Below, in pieces: positions 19,504 to 29,131 of a DNA stretch of 35,821 nucleotides. The notes under the pieces are model-generated. The model made no database searches. It saw only the letters and a program-made list of their open reading frames with translations, and was not told the origin of the DNA. Origin of the DNA: Rhodothermus sp. (GTDB taxonomy: Bacteria; Bacteroidota; Rhodothermia; Rhodothermales; Rhodothermaceae); contig JALSJJ010000002.1 in assembly GCA_026989375.1 (NCBI GenBank), positions 1 through 35,821 on the forward strand, in the 5' to 3' direction. Each line of letters opens with the position of its first letter. The first letter of the stretch is position 1. A program made the position numbers and the translations under genes.

Positions 19504-19516
19504 ACCATCAGGCTTT

Positions 19517-20173
19517 ATGCCGAAGGTGTCCGAAGCGGTGCAGGCGATCGTCGAGGCCAATCCGGTGCTTCAGTTCGGATTGCATCATCGGTTGTTGAAT
19601 TTAAGTCAGGTAGCCCGTTTTATCTGTCCGTTGGTGGCGGCGCGGGTGCGTAAGCCGGTGCGGCCATCTGCAGTGTTAATGAGCCTGTCGCGGTTGCAGC
19701 GACGCTGGGAGGCGCAGCAACCGGCACCACAGCGGCGGTTTCGGGTAGATCGGATCAATGTGCAGGGAGGGTTATGTGCCTTGACGCTGCCCAAGCAGGT
19801 GACCACGTTGCGCGAGCTGGCCGAGCTTTTTAGCCGGGTGCAGCAGAAAGGAGGGTATCTGACGTTGACTGAAGGGGTTCACGAAGTAACGGTCATTCTG
19901 GAGCAGCGACATCTGGCGCGGGTGCCTGAGGTGCTCAGCGTGGCGCCGCGTCGAGTGTACCGTAACCTGGCGGGGCTGGGGGTGAAGTTTCAGGAAGCGT
20001 ACCTGGAGACACCGGGACTGCTCTATCAGCTTTTGCAACAACTGGCGTTGCAGAATATCAACATCGTCGAGGTGGCTTCCACAACGACGGAGTTTAACAT
20101 TTACCTGGACGATCGTGACGTGGAGCTGGCCTTTGAGTCGCTGTATAACCGGTTTATTCGCGAGGCACGATGA
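19517..20173 (+). CDS. ACT-domain-like protein, possible HTH N-terminus; divergent from lysAC
   Basis: N-terminus rich in helical basic residues; C-terminus LYQLLQQLALQNINIVEVASTTTEFNIYLDDRDVELAFESLYNRF resembles ACT domain. Confidence 0.6.
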   Translation: MPKVSEAVQAIVEANPVLQFGLHHRLLNLSQVARFICPLVAARVRKPVRPSAVLMSLSRLQRRWEAQQPAPQRRFRVDRINVQGGLCALTLPKQVTTLRELAELFSRVQQKGGYLTLTEGVHEVTVILEQRHLARVPEVLSVAPRRVYRNLAGLGVKFQEAYLETPGLLYQLLQQLALQNINIVEVASTTTEFNIYLDDRDVELAFESLYNRFIREAR

Positions 20174-20733
20174 CGCGTAGACCCCACGTGCTGGGCATCG
20201 ACGACGCACCGTTCGATCGGGGGCGGGATCTGGACGTACCAATTGTGGGGGTGATGATGGAAGGGGCGACGCTGGTCGAAGGGGTAGCGATTACGCGGTT
20301 TCCGATCGATGGCGAGGGGGCGACAGACTTTCTGGTTGGATGGATTCAGTCGTTGCGCTGGTGGCCGTCGCTACAGGCCGTTGTGCTCGGTGGGATTACG
20401 ATGGCCGGATTGGCCGTGGTGGATCTGGTGGCCTTATCGGAACGGTTGGGATTGCCCGTGCTGGCCGTTACGCGTCACGACACGGCCGATAGCGAGCTGG
20501 CGGATGCGCTGCGGGTAGCCGGTCTGGAAGCGCGGCTGGCTATTCTGGAACGAACGCCGCCGGCTGAACCTATGGGCCGCGGGCTGTATGTGGCCTGGGC
20601 TGGAGCCGATGCGTTTGAAGCACGCCAGCTCGTACAAGCCACCTTAAACAAGTCGCGTCTGCCCGAGCCGCTTCGTCTTGCCCATCTGATTGGCGCGGCA
20701 CTTGTCCGCGGCCAGTCACGGGGACGGGTATAA
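20170..20733 (+). CDS. DUF99 family protein (archaeal endonuclease dU-like)
   Basis: LGIDDAPFDRG...VPIVGVMMEG...LQAVVLGGITMAGLAVVDLVALSERLGLPVLAVTR matches the DUF99 pattern; ATGA overlap with upstream gene. Confidence 0.82.
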   Translation: MTRRPHVLGIDDAPFDRGRDLDVPIVGVMMEGATLVEGVAITRFPIDGEGATDFLVGWIQSLRWWPSLQAVVLGGITMAGLAVVDLVALSERLGLPVLAVTRHDTADSELADALRVAGLEARLAILERTPPAEPMGRGLYVAWAGADAFEARQLVQATLNKSRLPEPLRLAHLIGAALVRGQSRGRV

Positions 20734-20745
20734 AGTAAAGAAGTA

Positions 20746-20771
20746 AAGCCGCCCCATAGGCGGGGCGGCTT
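20746..20771. terminator. Terminator-like hairpin between convergent genes
   Basis: AAGCCGCCCC-ATAGGC-GGGGCGGCTT, 10-bp stem. Confidence 0.7.
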
Positions 20772-20790
20772 GTCCTTCGAGCGGCAATGT

Positions 20791-23052
20791 CTATGCCTTG
20801 CTGGATGCGACTGGAGGAGCACCATCGCCGGAAGCTTCGAGGACGGCTTCCTGGTGATACCGGAAGCGGGAGAGAATTTGCGACAATTGGTCCAGACGTT
20901 GGCTCAGGTGTTCAAAGCGGGTTCGGATGTTATGGGTGCTGCGTGAGATTTCTCCAATGGCTTCCGTAATGTAGACGACATTACGGGCCATTTCGTCGCT
21001 GGTTCTGGCCTGTTGCTGACTGGCTACTGCAATCTGAGTGACCAGGTCCATGGTTTCCTGCGCGTTCTGCATCAGCTCTTCAAATTTTGCGCGCATTGCC
21101 TCGGCCTGTTGCAGGCTTGTTTCTAATTCGGCATAACCACGTTCCATGGTCTGGACGGCTGCTTCGGTTTCATGTTGCACGCGCAGGATCATGTCGGTGA
21201 TTTCTCGGGTTGCTTCGGCGGTGCGTTCGGCAAGGTGGCGTACTTCATCGGCCACCACGGCAAAGCCTCGACCCGACTCACCAGCGCGCGCTGCTTCAAT
21301 GGCTGCGTTGAGCGCCAGCAGGTTGGTCTGGTTGGCAATTTCTTCAATGACAGCGACAATTTGACCAATCTGTTGGCCTGACTGCCCCAGTTGCCGCACG
21401 CTCTCAACCGACTGGCGCAGTGTCTGGGCCAGTTGATGGATGCTTGTAATGGTCTGCTCAATAGCGGCTTCACTTTCTTGCGCCGTTGCCTGGCTACGCT
21501 GAGCTACCTGAGCCGCCTGACCAGCACTCTCCGCGTTTGATTCAGCCGTGCGTGCCATTTCTTCAACAGCCGTGGCGACCTCAGTAGATTGTTGAGATTG
21601 CTGGGTGGTCTGGGCGACCAACGTCTCCGTAGCCTGTAAAATGTCATATGTGTTTTCAAGAAGCTCATGCATGACGCTCTGCACGCCCGCTAACATGGTC
21701 TCCAGTTGACGAGCAGCCTGGTTGAAACCCTCAAAGAGTTGGTAAAACAGGGCTTGAGCTTCTTTTACGGTTGAGCCATTTTGTTGGTCAAGGTGCATAC
21801 GGATGGTAAGATCTCCCTGCGCAAATTGTTGCATCTGATCCATCATATAAGCGACATAACTTTCGAGCGCTTGCTTCTGTGCTTCGATATGGGAAACCGC
21901 CTCCTGGATGCGCTGTGCCTGTTGTGCTTTTTCAGATTCAAGCAGAGAAATGGTATGTGCTATAGTGTCTGCCAGGGTGTCTAAGGCAATACCTACATGA
22001 CTGATTTCATTTTCGCTTTCTTGCTCGTGCGTTCGAGCGTTCCAGTCACCTTCTCGAAGTTTCTGGGCAACACGGGCAATTTTCTCAATGCGGCGACTTA
22101 GAAACAGACTGCCATGCCGGGCCAGAAGGAGCAAAGCGCCTAAACCAAACACATTCAGGAGTAGCAATTTGAGTGTCAGGGCATAAACCTGCGCATATGC
22201 TGCTTTTACAGGTATCTCGAAGGCCAGCACGAAGGGGCCACTTTTAGCTTTTTGATAATGCCCGATGATCGTTGCATGATCTTGTGTGCGGATGATACCA
22301 AAAAACTGATTGCGTCCTGCAAGTTTTTCTGCGATATAAGGGTACGAGCGAATGTGATCTTTTTTAGCATGCACAATTTCACGTCCCTCCAGGGTGGTGA
22401 GAAAAAAACGTGTGCCTGCAGGCAAATGATCTGCCTCCTGGTTCATCCAGTCGAGCAGGTGTTGAATGACCACTTCGATGCCAACCAGTCCAAGGGACTC
22501 TCCAGTGGACGATTGGACCGGATAGAGCGCCAGTTGGTGATAATGATCTTTTTCTTCAAACCCAAAAAAGTCGGTCAGGATGGGTTGCTGGAGTGCCTGT
22601 TTAAAGTAAGGGGTGTCCTGGATAGAGTGCCCTTCATGTGCTTGTGAGGCTTGTCCGTATGGTGGGCTTAGAACCACGGTTCCCTCCTGATTGATCAAAA
22701 AGACGTGGTGGTATTGTCCCCATTTAGTCTCCTGGAGTTGGCGTAGCATCCGAGAGACAGTAGCGGTATAACGTGCTGACTTTTTAGAGGTGAACCATTG
22801 GATTACGTCAGGATGGGTGGCAAGTGCACGGGCATCTTGTAGTATATGCTGGTAAAATTTGTCGATAGCGTGGTCTTTTGTTTCTGCTAATAACCGAAAC
22901 GTTTTTTCAATTTGTTTCTTTGTGCTACGCTGAACGTTCCACAAAACAACCGCTGTGAAGAGCAACATGGGAGGTACAGTCAGCAGAAGGGTGAACCATA
23001 CAATTTGCTTCCGTATAGACTTCTGGGACAGTCGGGCAATCAGTCGTTTCAT
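20791..23052 (-). CDS. Methyl-accepting chemotaxis protein with extracytoplasmic Cache-type sensor and HAMP
   Basis: N-terminal TM, sensor, second TM, HAMP, and MCP core [46 protein letters not shown]. Confidence 0.95.
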   Translation of the reverse strand: MKRLIARLSQKSIRKQIVWFTLLLTVPPMLLFTAVVLWNVQRSTKKQIEKTFRLLAETKDHAIDKFYQHILQDARALATHPDVIQWFTSKKSARYTATVSRMLRQLQETKWGQYHHVFLINQEGTVVLSPPYGQASQAHEGHSIQDTPYFKQALQQPILTDFFGFEEKDHYHQLALYPVQSSTGESLGLVGIEVVIQHLLDWMNQEADHLPAGTRFFLTTLEGREIVHAKKDHIRSYPYIAEKLAGRNQFFGIIRTQDHATIIGHYQKAKSGPFVLAFEIPVKAAYAQVYALTLKLLLLNVFGLGALLLLARHGSLFLSRRIEKIARVAQKLREGDWNARTHEQESENEISHVGIALDTLADTIAHTISLLESEKAQQAQRIQEAVSHIEAQKQALESYVAYMMDQMQQFAQGDLTIRMHLDQQNGSTVKEAQALFYQLFEGFNQAARQLETMLAGVQSVMHELLENTYDILQATETLVAQTTQQSQQSTEVATAVEEMARTAESNAESAGQAAQVAQRSQATAQESEAAIEQTITSIHQLAQTLRQSVESVRQLGQSGQQIGQIVAVIEEIANQTNLLALNAAIEAARAGESGRGFAVVADEVRHLAERTAEATREITDMILRVQHETEAAVQTMERGYAELETSLQQAEAMRAKFEELMQNAQETMDLVTQIAVASQQQARTSDEMARNVVYITEAIGEISRSTHNIRTRFEHLSQRLDQLSQILSRFRYHQEAVLEASGDGAPPVASSKA

Positions 23053-23169
23053 GGTGGGTGCTGGTTTGGTACTAACATAAAGCGAACCTGCTTCCACCTT
23101 ATCGGCTGTTCAGAAAGGTTGTAAAGGGCTTTGCACCGAAACCTTGCAGAAGATCAGCGTGGGGAATGG

Positions 23170-24039
23170 TCAGGCTCCGAGTAGCGTTGGTGTGAGTGTT
23201 CGGGATTGATTGAGCAGTTCGTTGGCCAGGCGGGGAAGAACTTCGCCGGTGCGGCCTTTGAGGCGAAGGGTGGCAAGTGCGTCGCCACGGGTGGGACCCA
23301 GGTTGATGATGGCGATCGGCTTGCCCTGGCGGGCAGCTTCCAGCACGAATCGGTAGCCTGAGTAAACGGCCAGCGACGAGCCGGCAACCAGCAGCACCTC
23401 GGCCGCGGCAATGAGGTCGCGTGCGGCTTCGACGCGCTCTCGGGGTACATTTTCGCCGAAAAACACCACGTCGGGTTTCAGGATACCTCCGCATCGCGGG
23501 CAGTCGGGTACGCGGAACTGGATGGTTAACGTTGCGGGCAGTTCGGCGTCGCCATCAGGTGCGAGTTCGGCAGCGTGTCTGGTCCAGCCGGGATTCAGCG
23601 TCAGCAGCCACTGCTGGAAAGCTTCGCGGTCGATAGTATATCCGCACGCCAGGCAACGTACGGTTGCCAGGTTGCCGTGCAGTTCGAGCACGCGCTGGCT
23701 GCCGGCTTTGTGATGCAGACGATCCACGTTCTGCGTGATCAGGCCGGTGAGCAGGCCGGCATGTTCGAGGCGGGCCAGGGCGTAGTGGCCGGGATTGGGC
23801 TGTGCCCGGGCAAAGCGTGGCCAGCCGAGCGTGCTGCGGGCCCAGTAACGGGCGCGGACGGCTGCGTCGGTTACGAACGCACGATACAGGATGGGATTAC
23901 GGGCGCGGCGACGGGTTCCTTCACCCCGGTAATCGGGGATTCCGGATTCTGTACTACAACCAGCGCCGGTGAGCACCGCCAGTCGTCGGCCGCGCAGCAG
24001 GTCCACAAGCTGTTGCAGAGAAGCGGTGTTCGGGTGCAT
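23170..24039 (-). CDS. NAD-dependent protein deacylase, Sir2 family
   Basis: TGAGCSTESGIPDYRG, QNVDRLHHKAGS, HGN, CLACG/CPRCG zinc cysteines, GSSLAVYSG. Confidence 0.95.
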   Translation of the reverse strand: MHPNTASLQQLVDLLRGRRLAVLTGAGCSTESGIPDYRGEGTRRRARNPILYRAFVTDAAVRARYWARSTLGWPRFARAQPNPGHYALARLEHAGLLTGLITQNVDRLHHKAGSQRVLELHGNLATVRCLACGYTIDREAFQQWLLTLNPGWTRHAAELAPDGDAELPATLTIQFRVPDCPRCGGILKPDVVFFGENVPRERVEAARDLIAAAEVLLVAGSSLAVYSGYRFVLEAARQGKPIAIINLGPTRGDALATLRLKGRTGEVLPRLANELLNQSRTLTPTLLGA

Positions 24040-24122
24040 GGCGGAGGGATCCCCGGTGAGCATCCGGCCGTTCCGGTATCGATTTCAAGCCAATATAAGT
24101 ATGCTGAACGGAGGGAAATCCC

Positions 24123-25199
24123 ATGTCCATAGAGGCCGTCGACAAAAAAACGGTGCGGTCGCGCCCACGGATTGCCATCACGCTGGGCGATCCCAACGGT
24201 GTTGGTCCCGAGATTGTGCTTAAATGTCTGTCCGATTCTCGGTTGATGAAATTTTTCGATCCGATTGTGGTTGGATCGGCAAAAGTGCTCCGCCAGCATG
24301 CCGAGGTGCTGGAGCTTCCATTGCCTCAATTGCAGGTGGTCGATACCGTGCCGGATCGAATCCCGCCGGGGCAACTGGTGGTAGTGAATGTGACCGACAG
24401 AAAGGCCTCCGAGGTGGTGTTTGGTAAGGTTACGCCGGAAGGGGGCAAGCTGGCGATGGCTTCGGTACAGCGGGCTGTAGAGCTCTGCCTGAACGGCCGG
24501 GCCGATGCCATGGTAACGGCGCCCATCTCGAAAGAGGCCATCGCACTGGCTGGCTACCGCGATCCGGGGCATACTGAATTCATTGCACGGCTGACGGGCA
24601 CCCGGCGCTATACGATGATGATGGTTTCGGACGAGCTCCGTATCGGGCTGGTGACCGGCCACATTCCTATCTGGGACGTGCCGAAACGTGTGACTCGGCA
24701 GGCCATCCTGGAGACCCTTGACATTATTCACCACAGCCTGATCCAGGATTTCGGCATTGAGCGGCCCAAGATTGCCGTGCTTGGTCTGAATCCGCATGCG
24801 GGCGATGGTGGCGTACTGGGCCGTGAAGAAAATGAAACAATTATTCCAGCGCTGGAGGAAGCCCGGAAGCGGGGGTATCTGGCCTTTGGACCGTTCCCGG
24901 CCGATAGCTTCTTCGGTATCGGGGCCTATCGGCTCTACGATGCGGTAGTAGCCATGTACCATGATCAGGGTCTGATTCCGTTCAAGACGCTGGCGTTCGA
25001 AAGTGGGGTCAACTATACGGCCGGACTGCCCATTGTGCGTACTTCGCCTGACCATGGCACGGCTTATAACATCGCGGGACAGGGCAAAGCTTCACCCGGC
25101 AGCATGCGGAGTGCCATCTATCTGGCGATCGATATTGCCCGACGCCGCAAAGCGCGGCAACTGGCAACGACAACCGTTTCTTCAGCAGTGGCATCATGA
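24123..25199 (+). CDS. pdxA: 4-hydroxythreonine-4-phosphate dehydrogenase
   Basis: ITLGDPNGVGPEIVLK, TAPISKEA, GHTEFIARLTG, YHDQGLIPFKTLAFESGVNYTAGLPIVRTSPDHGTAY. Confidence 0.96.
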   Translation: MSIEAVDKKTVRSRPRIAITLGDPNGVGPEIVLKCLSDSRLMKFFDPIVVGSAKVLRQHAEVLELPLPQLQVVDTVPDRIPPGQLVVVNVTDRKASEVVFGKVTPEGGKLAMASVQRAVELCLNGRADAMVTAPISKEAIALAGYRDPGHTEFIARLTGTRRYTMMMVSDELRIGLVTGHIPIWDVPKRVTRQAILETLDIIHHSLIQDFGIERPKIAVLGLNPHAGDGGVLGREENETIIPALEEARKRGYLAFGPFPADSFFGIGAYRLYDAVVAMYHDQGLIPFKTLAFESGVNYTAGLPIVRTSPDHGTAYNIAGQGKASPGSMRSAIYLAIDIARRRKARQLATTTVSSAVAS

Positions 25200-25972
25200 G
25201 CACGGGAATTCGCGTGCAGGAAATCGTGCCCTACAGTCTGTTGGCCCGTGGCTATGACCAGGTCATGGATTATGTCGATTATGGGGCGTGGGCTCGCTAT
25301 GTGCACGGCTTGATCCAGCGCTTTCTACCCGGAGCCCGATGTGTGCTTGAGCTCGGGTGTGGGACTGGCTCACTGGCGCTGGCACTGCAGCCGCTGGGTC
25401 CCTATCACTACCGGGCCAGTGATCGTTCGGAAGCGATGCTGAAAGTGGCCCGTGAAAAGGCTGCCCGGAGAGGTTGCTCTATTGTTTTCGAGCAGGCCGA
25501 TTTCACCGACTACCGCGCCCCAGAGCCCGTCGACGTTGTACTGCTGCTCTATGACGGCCTCAATTATCTGCTGAAGCCCGAAGATGTTCGGGCGCTGTTT
25601 CGGTGTACCTGGCAGGCGCTGCGTCCCGGTGGCCTCTTTATCTTTGACCAGAGCACGCCCATGAATTCCCTGGCGCACGAAGCCGACTTTGACGACGCCG
25701 GCGAAACGGCGGCGTTCCGGTACGTGCGTCGGAGCCACTACGATCCGGAGCTTCGGTTGCACACCACGATCTTTGAACTGGAGGTGGACGGAAAGGTGTA
25801 TCGCGAACGCCATCTGGAACGGGCCTATACGATGGACGAAATCTACGCATTGTTACGGGCCGAAAGCTTTCAGATCGAAGCGGCCTACGATAACTTTTCA
25901 TTGCGTCCAGCTACTGAACGCTCCGAGCGCATTCACTGGGTGGTGCGTCGTCCTAAAGCAGCAAAGCCGTGA
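25196..25972 (+). CDS. Class I SAM-dependent methyltransferase
   Basis: VLELGCGTGSLALALQPLG...SDRSEAMLKVAREKA; overlaps pdxA stop. Confidence 0.9.
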   Translation: MSTGIRVQEIVPYSLLARGYDQVMDYVDYGAWARYVHGLIQRFLPGARCVLELGCGTGSLALALQPLGPYHYRASDRSEAMLKVAREKAARRGCSIVFEQADFTDYRAPEPVDVVLLLYDGLNYLLKPEDVRALFRCTWQALRPGGLFIFDQSTPMNSLAHEADFDDAGETAAFRYVRRSHYDPELRLHTTIFELEVDGKVYRERHLERAYTMDEIYALLRAESFQIEAAYDNFSLRPATERSERIHWVVRRPKAAKP

Positions 25973-26652
25973 TTGTCTTCCGAAACGTCAGTGTGTCGTA
26001 TCCGTTGCCGGACGGGCAGCGGCGTCCGGTCTTTGAAAATCTTTCGTTTGAAATTCAACGCGGCGAGCACGTTTACCTGATCGGGCCTACCGGCAGCGGC
26101 AAAACCACGCTCATGCGGCTCATCTATATGGATCTGTTTCCGGAGGCGGGCTATTGCCAGGTAGGCGATTACCGTTCCGATCGCATTAAGCCGGCTGAGA
26201 TCCCCTACCTGCGTCGCACGCTGGGGATCGTTTTTCAGGACTTTCAACTGCTGCCCGATCGCAATGTGTACGAAAACGTGGCCTTTGCGCTGTACGTGAC
26301 GGGACGGCGAGGCGCTGAAGTAAAAACGCGTGTGTTGCAGGCCCTGACATTGGTAGGACTGAGCCACAAGCGGCGGCGCTATCCACACGAGCTCTCCGGT
26401 GGAGAGCAACAACGCGTGGTCATCGCCCGTGCTATTGTCAACGATCCCTGGATTTTGCTGGCTGACGAGCCTACAGGCAACCTGGATCCGCGCGTGGCAG
26501 ATGAGATCATGGAGCTGCTGCTCAGCCTGCATCGCCAGGGAATGACGCTGCTGATGGCCACGCACGATTACCGGCTGGTTAAAAAATATCCGGCGCGCAC
26601 GCTGGCCATTCTGAACGGGCAGCTTGTCGAGGTGGACCCGCACACGCTGTAA
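25969..26652 (+). CDS. ftsE: ABC transporter ATP-binding protein, FtsE-like
   Basis: Walker [10 protein letters not shown], signature LSGGEQQRV, Walker [13 protein letters not shown]; FtsE-like length and context; GTG start overlapping previous stop. Confidence 0.8.
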   Translation: MIVFRNVSVSYPLPDGQRRPVFENLSFEIQRGEHVYLIGPTGSGKTTLMRLIYMDLFPEAGYCQVGDYRSDRIKPAEIPYLRRTLGIVFQDFQLLPDRNVYENVAFALYVTGRRGAEVKTRVLQALTLVGLSHKRRRYPHELSGGEQQRVVIARAIVNDPWILLADEPTGNLDPRVADEIMELLLSLHRQGMTLLMATHDYRLVKKYPARTLAILNGQLVEVDPHTL

Positions 26653-26770
26653 CCATTCGCTTCCTTCCCGGGAGGTTTTTATATTAGGCCGAACTTCAGG
26701 ATCCCGAGCAGGTGCCTCTGAGGTGCCAGCTCCAAAAGCCTTCCCGAGAAAACCAACGCCCACAAGTAGC

Positions 26771-28498
26771 ATGGAGCTTTTCAGCCATATTATCGAACAG
26801 CTAAACAGTTTTCTGGCGCCGATTCTGGTAATTGGGCTGCTGGGTGCCGGACTGTTTCTGACGTTGCGTCTGCGGTTTATTCAGCTACGCAAACTGGCAC
26901 ATGGCTTTGCCGTAGCCTCCGGAAAGTACGACAACCCGGAGGAGCCTGGCGACGTGCCTCACTTTCAGGCACTGACGACGGCCCTTTCGGCGACGGTAGG
27001 CATCGGTAACATTGCAGGGGTGGCGATTGCCATTCACGTAGGTGGCCCCGGGGCGCTGTTCTGGATGTGGGTAACGGCCTTTCTGGGGATGGCAACCAAG
27101 TACAGCGAGGTGACGCTGGCGCTGCACTACCGCGTGCCCGTTGATTCGGACGGCAAGGTCTGGGCTGGGTCGGTGGCCGGCGGCCCCATGTACTATATCG
27201 AAAGAGGGCTGGGCTGGAAGCCGGTGGCCATCTTTTTCGCCTTTATGCTGATGATCACCTCGTTTATGACGGGCAACGCCATCCAGGCCAATACGATAGC
27301 CACCCAGGTGCGTGAGACCTTTGGTATAGAGACCTGGATCACCGGCCTGATTACGGCAACGCTGGTAGGTCTGGTAATCATCGGCGGCATCCGGCGCATC
27401 GGTGCTGTGACAGGCGTGCTGGCGCCACTCATGGCCGGGCTGTATGTAACCGGTGCCTTGCTGATCATCTTTGCCAACCTGGAGCACGTGCTGCCAGCTT
27501 TCGGGACGATCTTCCGCGAGGCCTTCAATCCCACGGCCGGAGTGGCTGGCACCGGTATGGGGCTGCTGTTGACCACGTTGACCTATGGGGTGCAGCGTGG
27601 GCTCTTCTCAAATGAAGCCGGACAGGGCTCTGCACCGATCGCCCATTCCGCAGCCAAAACGGACGAACCTGTCTCCGAAGGCGTGGTGGCGCTGCTGGAG
27701 CCGTTTATCGACACGCTGGTCATCTGCACAATGACGGGACTGGTCATCGTGATTACGGGTGTCTGGAATGAGCGCGTGCCTACGACGCTGCCGCTGAACG
27801 ACGTGAACATCACTTACGTGACCGGGAACGATGAGGTCGGCTATACGCGGGTAGCCACGCCCGATTCGGTGCGGTACGTGGATGGGCGTCCGGTGGAGGG
27901 ACAGCCACAACTGGCTTATTTCGAAGTGGGCGTGCCCCGATTGTTCATCGATGAAGCACAAACGCGGCCCTTCACGGGCACCATCTATCCGCTACAGGCC
28001 AGGGCCCAGAGCGAAGAGGGGCAGGTATATACCCGGCTCTACGGCGATGCGGTGCGCAGCAGTGCGCCGTTGACCACATTGGGCTTTGAGCGCGGCCTGT
28101 CAGAACTGGGGCTTGGCGGCGTAGGCCGTTACATTGTGCTCCTGAGTGTCTTGCTGTTTGCGATCTCAACGGCGATCTCCTGGAGCTACTATGGTGACCG
28201 CTGCGCCTACTATCTGTTCGGTACGAAAGGTATCCTGCCGTACAAGATGGTCTTCCTGATCATGCATTTTCTGGGAGCCGTTGTGGCCGTTACCACGGTA
28301 TGGGACGTGGGCGACGTGGCGCTATCGCTGGTAACGCTGCCGAACGTGATCTCGCTGGTGCTGCTTTCCGGCACCCTCAAGAAGCTCACCGATAGCTACT
28401 TTGAGCGCCAGCCCTGGAAAGAAGACTACGAAGCGCATCGACGCTGGGTAGAAGAACGCCGTCGGAAAAAACTGGGGGCTGCAAAGCGTGAACCATGA
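26771..28498 (+). CDS. Sodium:alanine symporter family protein (AGCS)
   Basis: Likely start ATG 26771; TALSATVGIGNIAGVAIAIHVGGPGALFWMWVTAFLGMATKYSEVTLA, GLFSNEAGQGSAPIAHSAAKTDEPVSEG. Confidence 0.94.
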   Translation: MELFSHIIEQLNSFLAPILVIGLLGAGLFLTLRLRFIQLRKLAHGFAVASGKYDNPEEPGDVPHFQALTTALSATVGIGNIAGVAIAIHVGGPGALFWMWVTAFLGMATKYSEVTLALHYRVPVDSDGKVWAGSVAGGPMYYIERGLGWKPVAIFFAFMLMITSFMTGNAIQANTIATQVRETFGIETWITGLITATLVGLVIIGGIRRIGAVTGVLAPLMAGLYVTGALLIIFANLEHVLPAFGTIFREAFNPTAGVAGTGMGLLLTTLTYGVQRGLFSNEAGQGSAPIAHSAAKTDEPVSEGVVALLEPFIDTLVICTMTGLVIVITGVWNERVPTTLPLNDVNITYVTGNDEVGYTRVATPDSVRYVDGRPVEGQPQLAYFEVGVPRLFIDEAQTRPFTGTIYPLQARAQSEEGQVYTRLYGDAVRSSAPLTTLGFERGLSELGLGGVGRYIVLLSVLLFAISTAISWSYYGDRCAYYLFGTKGILPYKMVFLIMHFLGAVVAVTTVWDVGDVALSLVTLPNVISLVLLSGTLKKLTDSYFERQPWKEDYEAHRRWVEERRRKKLGAAKREP

Positions 28499-29124
28499 GC
28501 GCATTGATTGTCGTCGATCATCCGCTGCTCAAGCGCGATCTGACCCTGCTTCGACAAAAAGAGACCACACATGGGCAGTTTCGACAGATCGTGGCTGAGG
28601 CGGCTGCCATCCTGGCTTATGAAGCGATGCGGGACCTGAAGGTGACGCCCATGGCGATCGAAACCCCGCTGGAACCGACCACGGGCTATAAGTTGGCCGA
28701 AGAGATTGTCGTCGTGCCCATCCTGCGGGCCGGGTTAGGCATGGTCGATGGCTTTGTGCGCTTTGTGCCGGAGGCGCGTATCGGCCATCTGGGCATGCAA
28801 CGCGACGAGCGCACCAAGCAACCGGTCGATTACTACAGCAACATCCCCGGCGGCATTGAAGCGGCGCGGGTGTTTGTGGTCGATCCGATGCTGGCCACCG
28901 GAGGCAGTGCTGTGCAGGCCATTCATCATTTAAAAACGCACGGGGCTCGTCGCTTCACGTTTGTCTGTTTGATTGCGGCACCAGAAGGCATTCGTGCGCT
29001 TCAGCAGGCGCACCCGGACGTGCGCATTGTCACGGCCGCTGTGGATCGAGGACTCGACGAAAACGCCTTTATTCGGCCTGGCCTGGGCGATGCCGGCGAC
29101 CGCATCTTTGGAACCGGAAGCTGA
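28495..29124 (+). CDS. upp: Uracil phosphoribosyltransferase
   Basis: VPILRAGLGMVDGF, VFVVDPMLATGGSAVQAI, DRGLDENAFIRPGLGDAGDRIFGT. Confidence 0.96.
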   Translation: MSALIVVDHPLLKRDLTLLRQKETTHGQFRQIVAEAAAILAYEAMRDLKVTPMAIETPLEPTTGYKLAEEIVVVPILRAGLGMVDGFVRFVPEARIGHLGMQRDERTKQPVDYYSNIPGGIEAARVFVVDPMLATGGSAVQAIHHLKTHGARRFTFVCLIAAPEGIRALQQAHPDVRIVTAAVDRGLDENAFIRPGLGDAGDRIFGTGS

Positions 29125-29131
29125 AGCCCGT

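Noticed and set aside
18349-19653. 434-aa + strand ORF antisense to lysAC
   Set aside because: Antisense open frame expected in GC-rich coding sequence; no recognisable motifs, while the minus strand encodes conserved aspartokinase.
23871-25055. 394-aa minus ORF antisense to pdxA
   Set aside because: Shadow ORF of a strongly conserved gene.
26653-26770. Possible glycine riboswitch before the AGCS symporter
   Set aside because: Direct repeat GGTGCC-TCTGA-GGTGCC is present but no glycine-riboswitch core was recognised.
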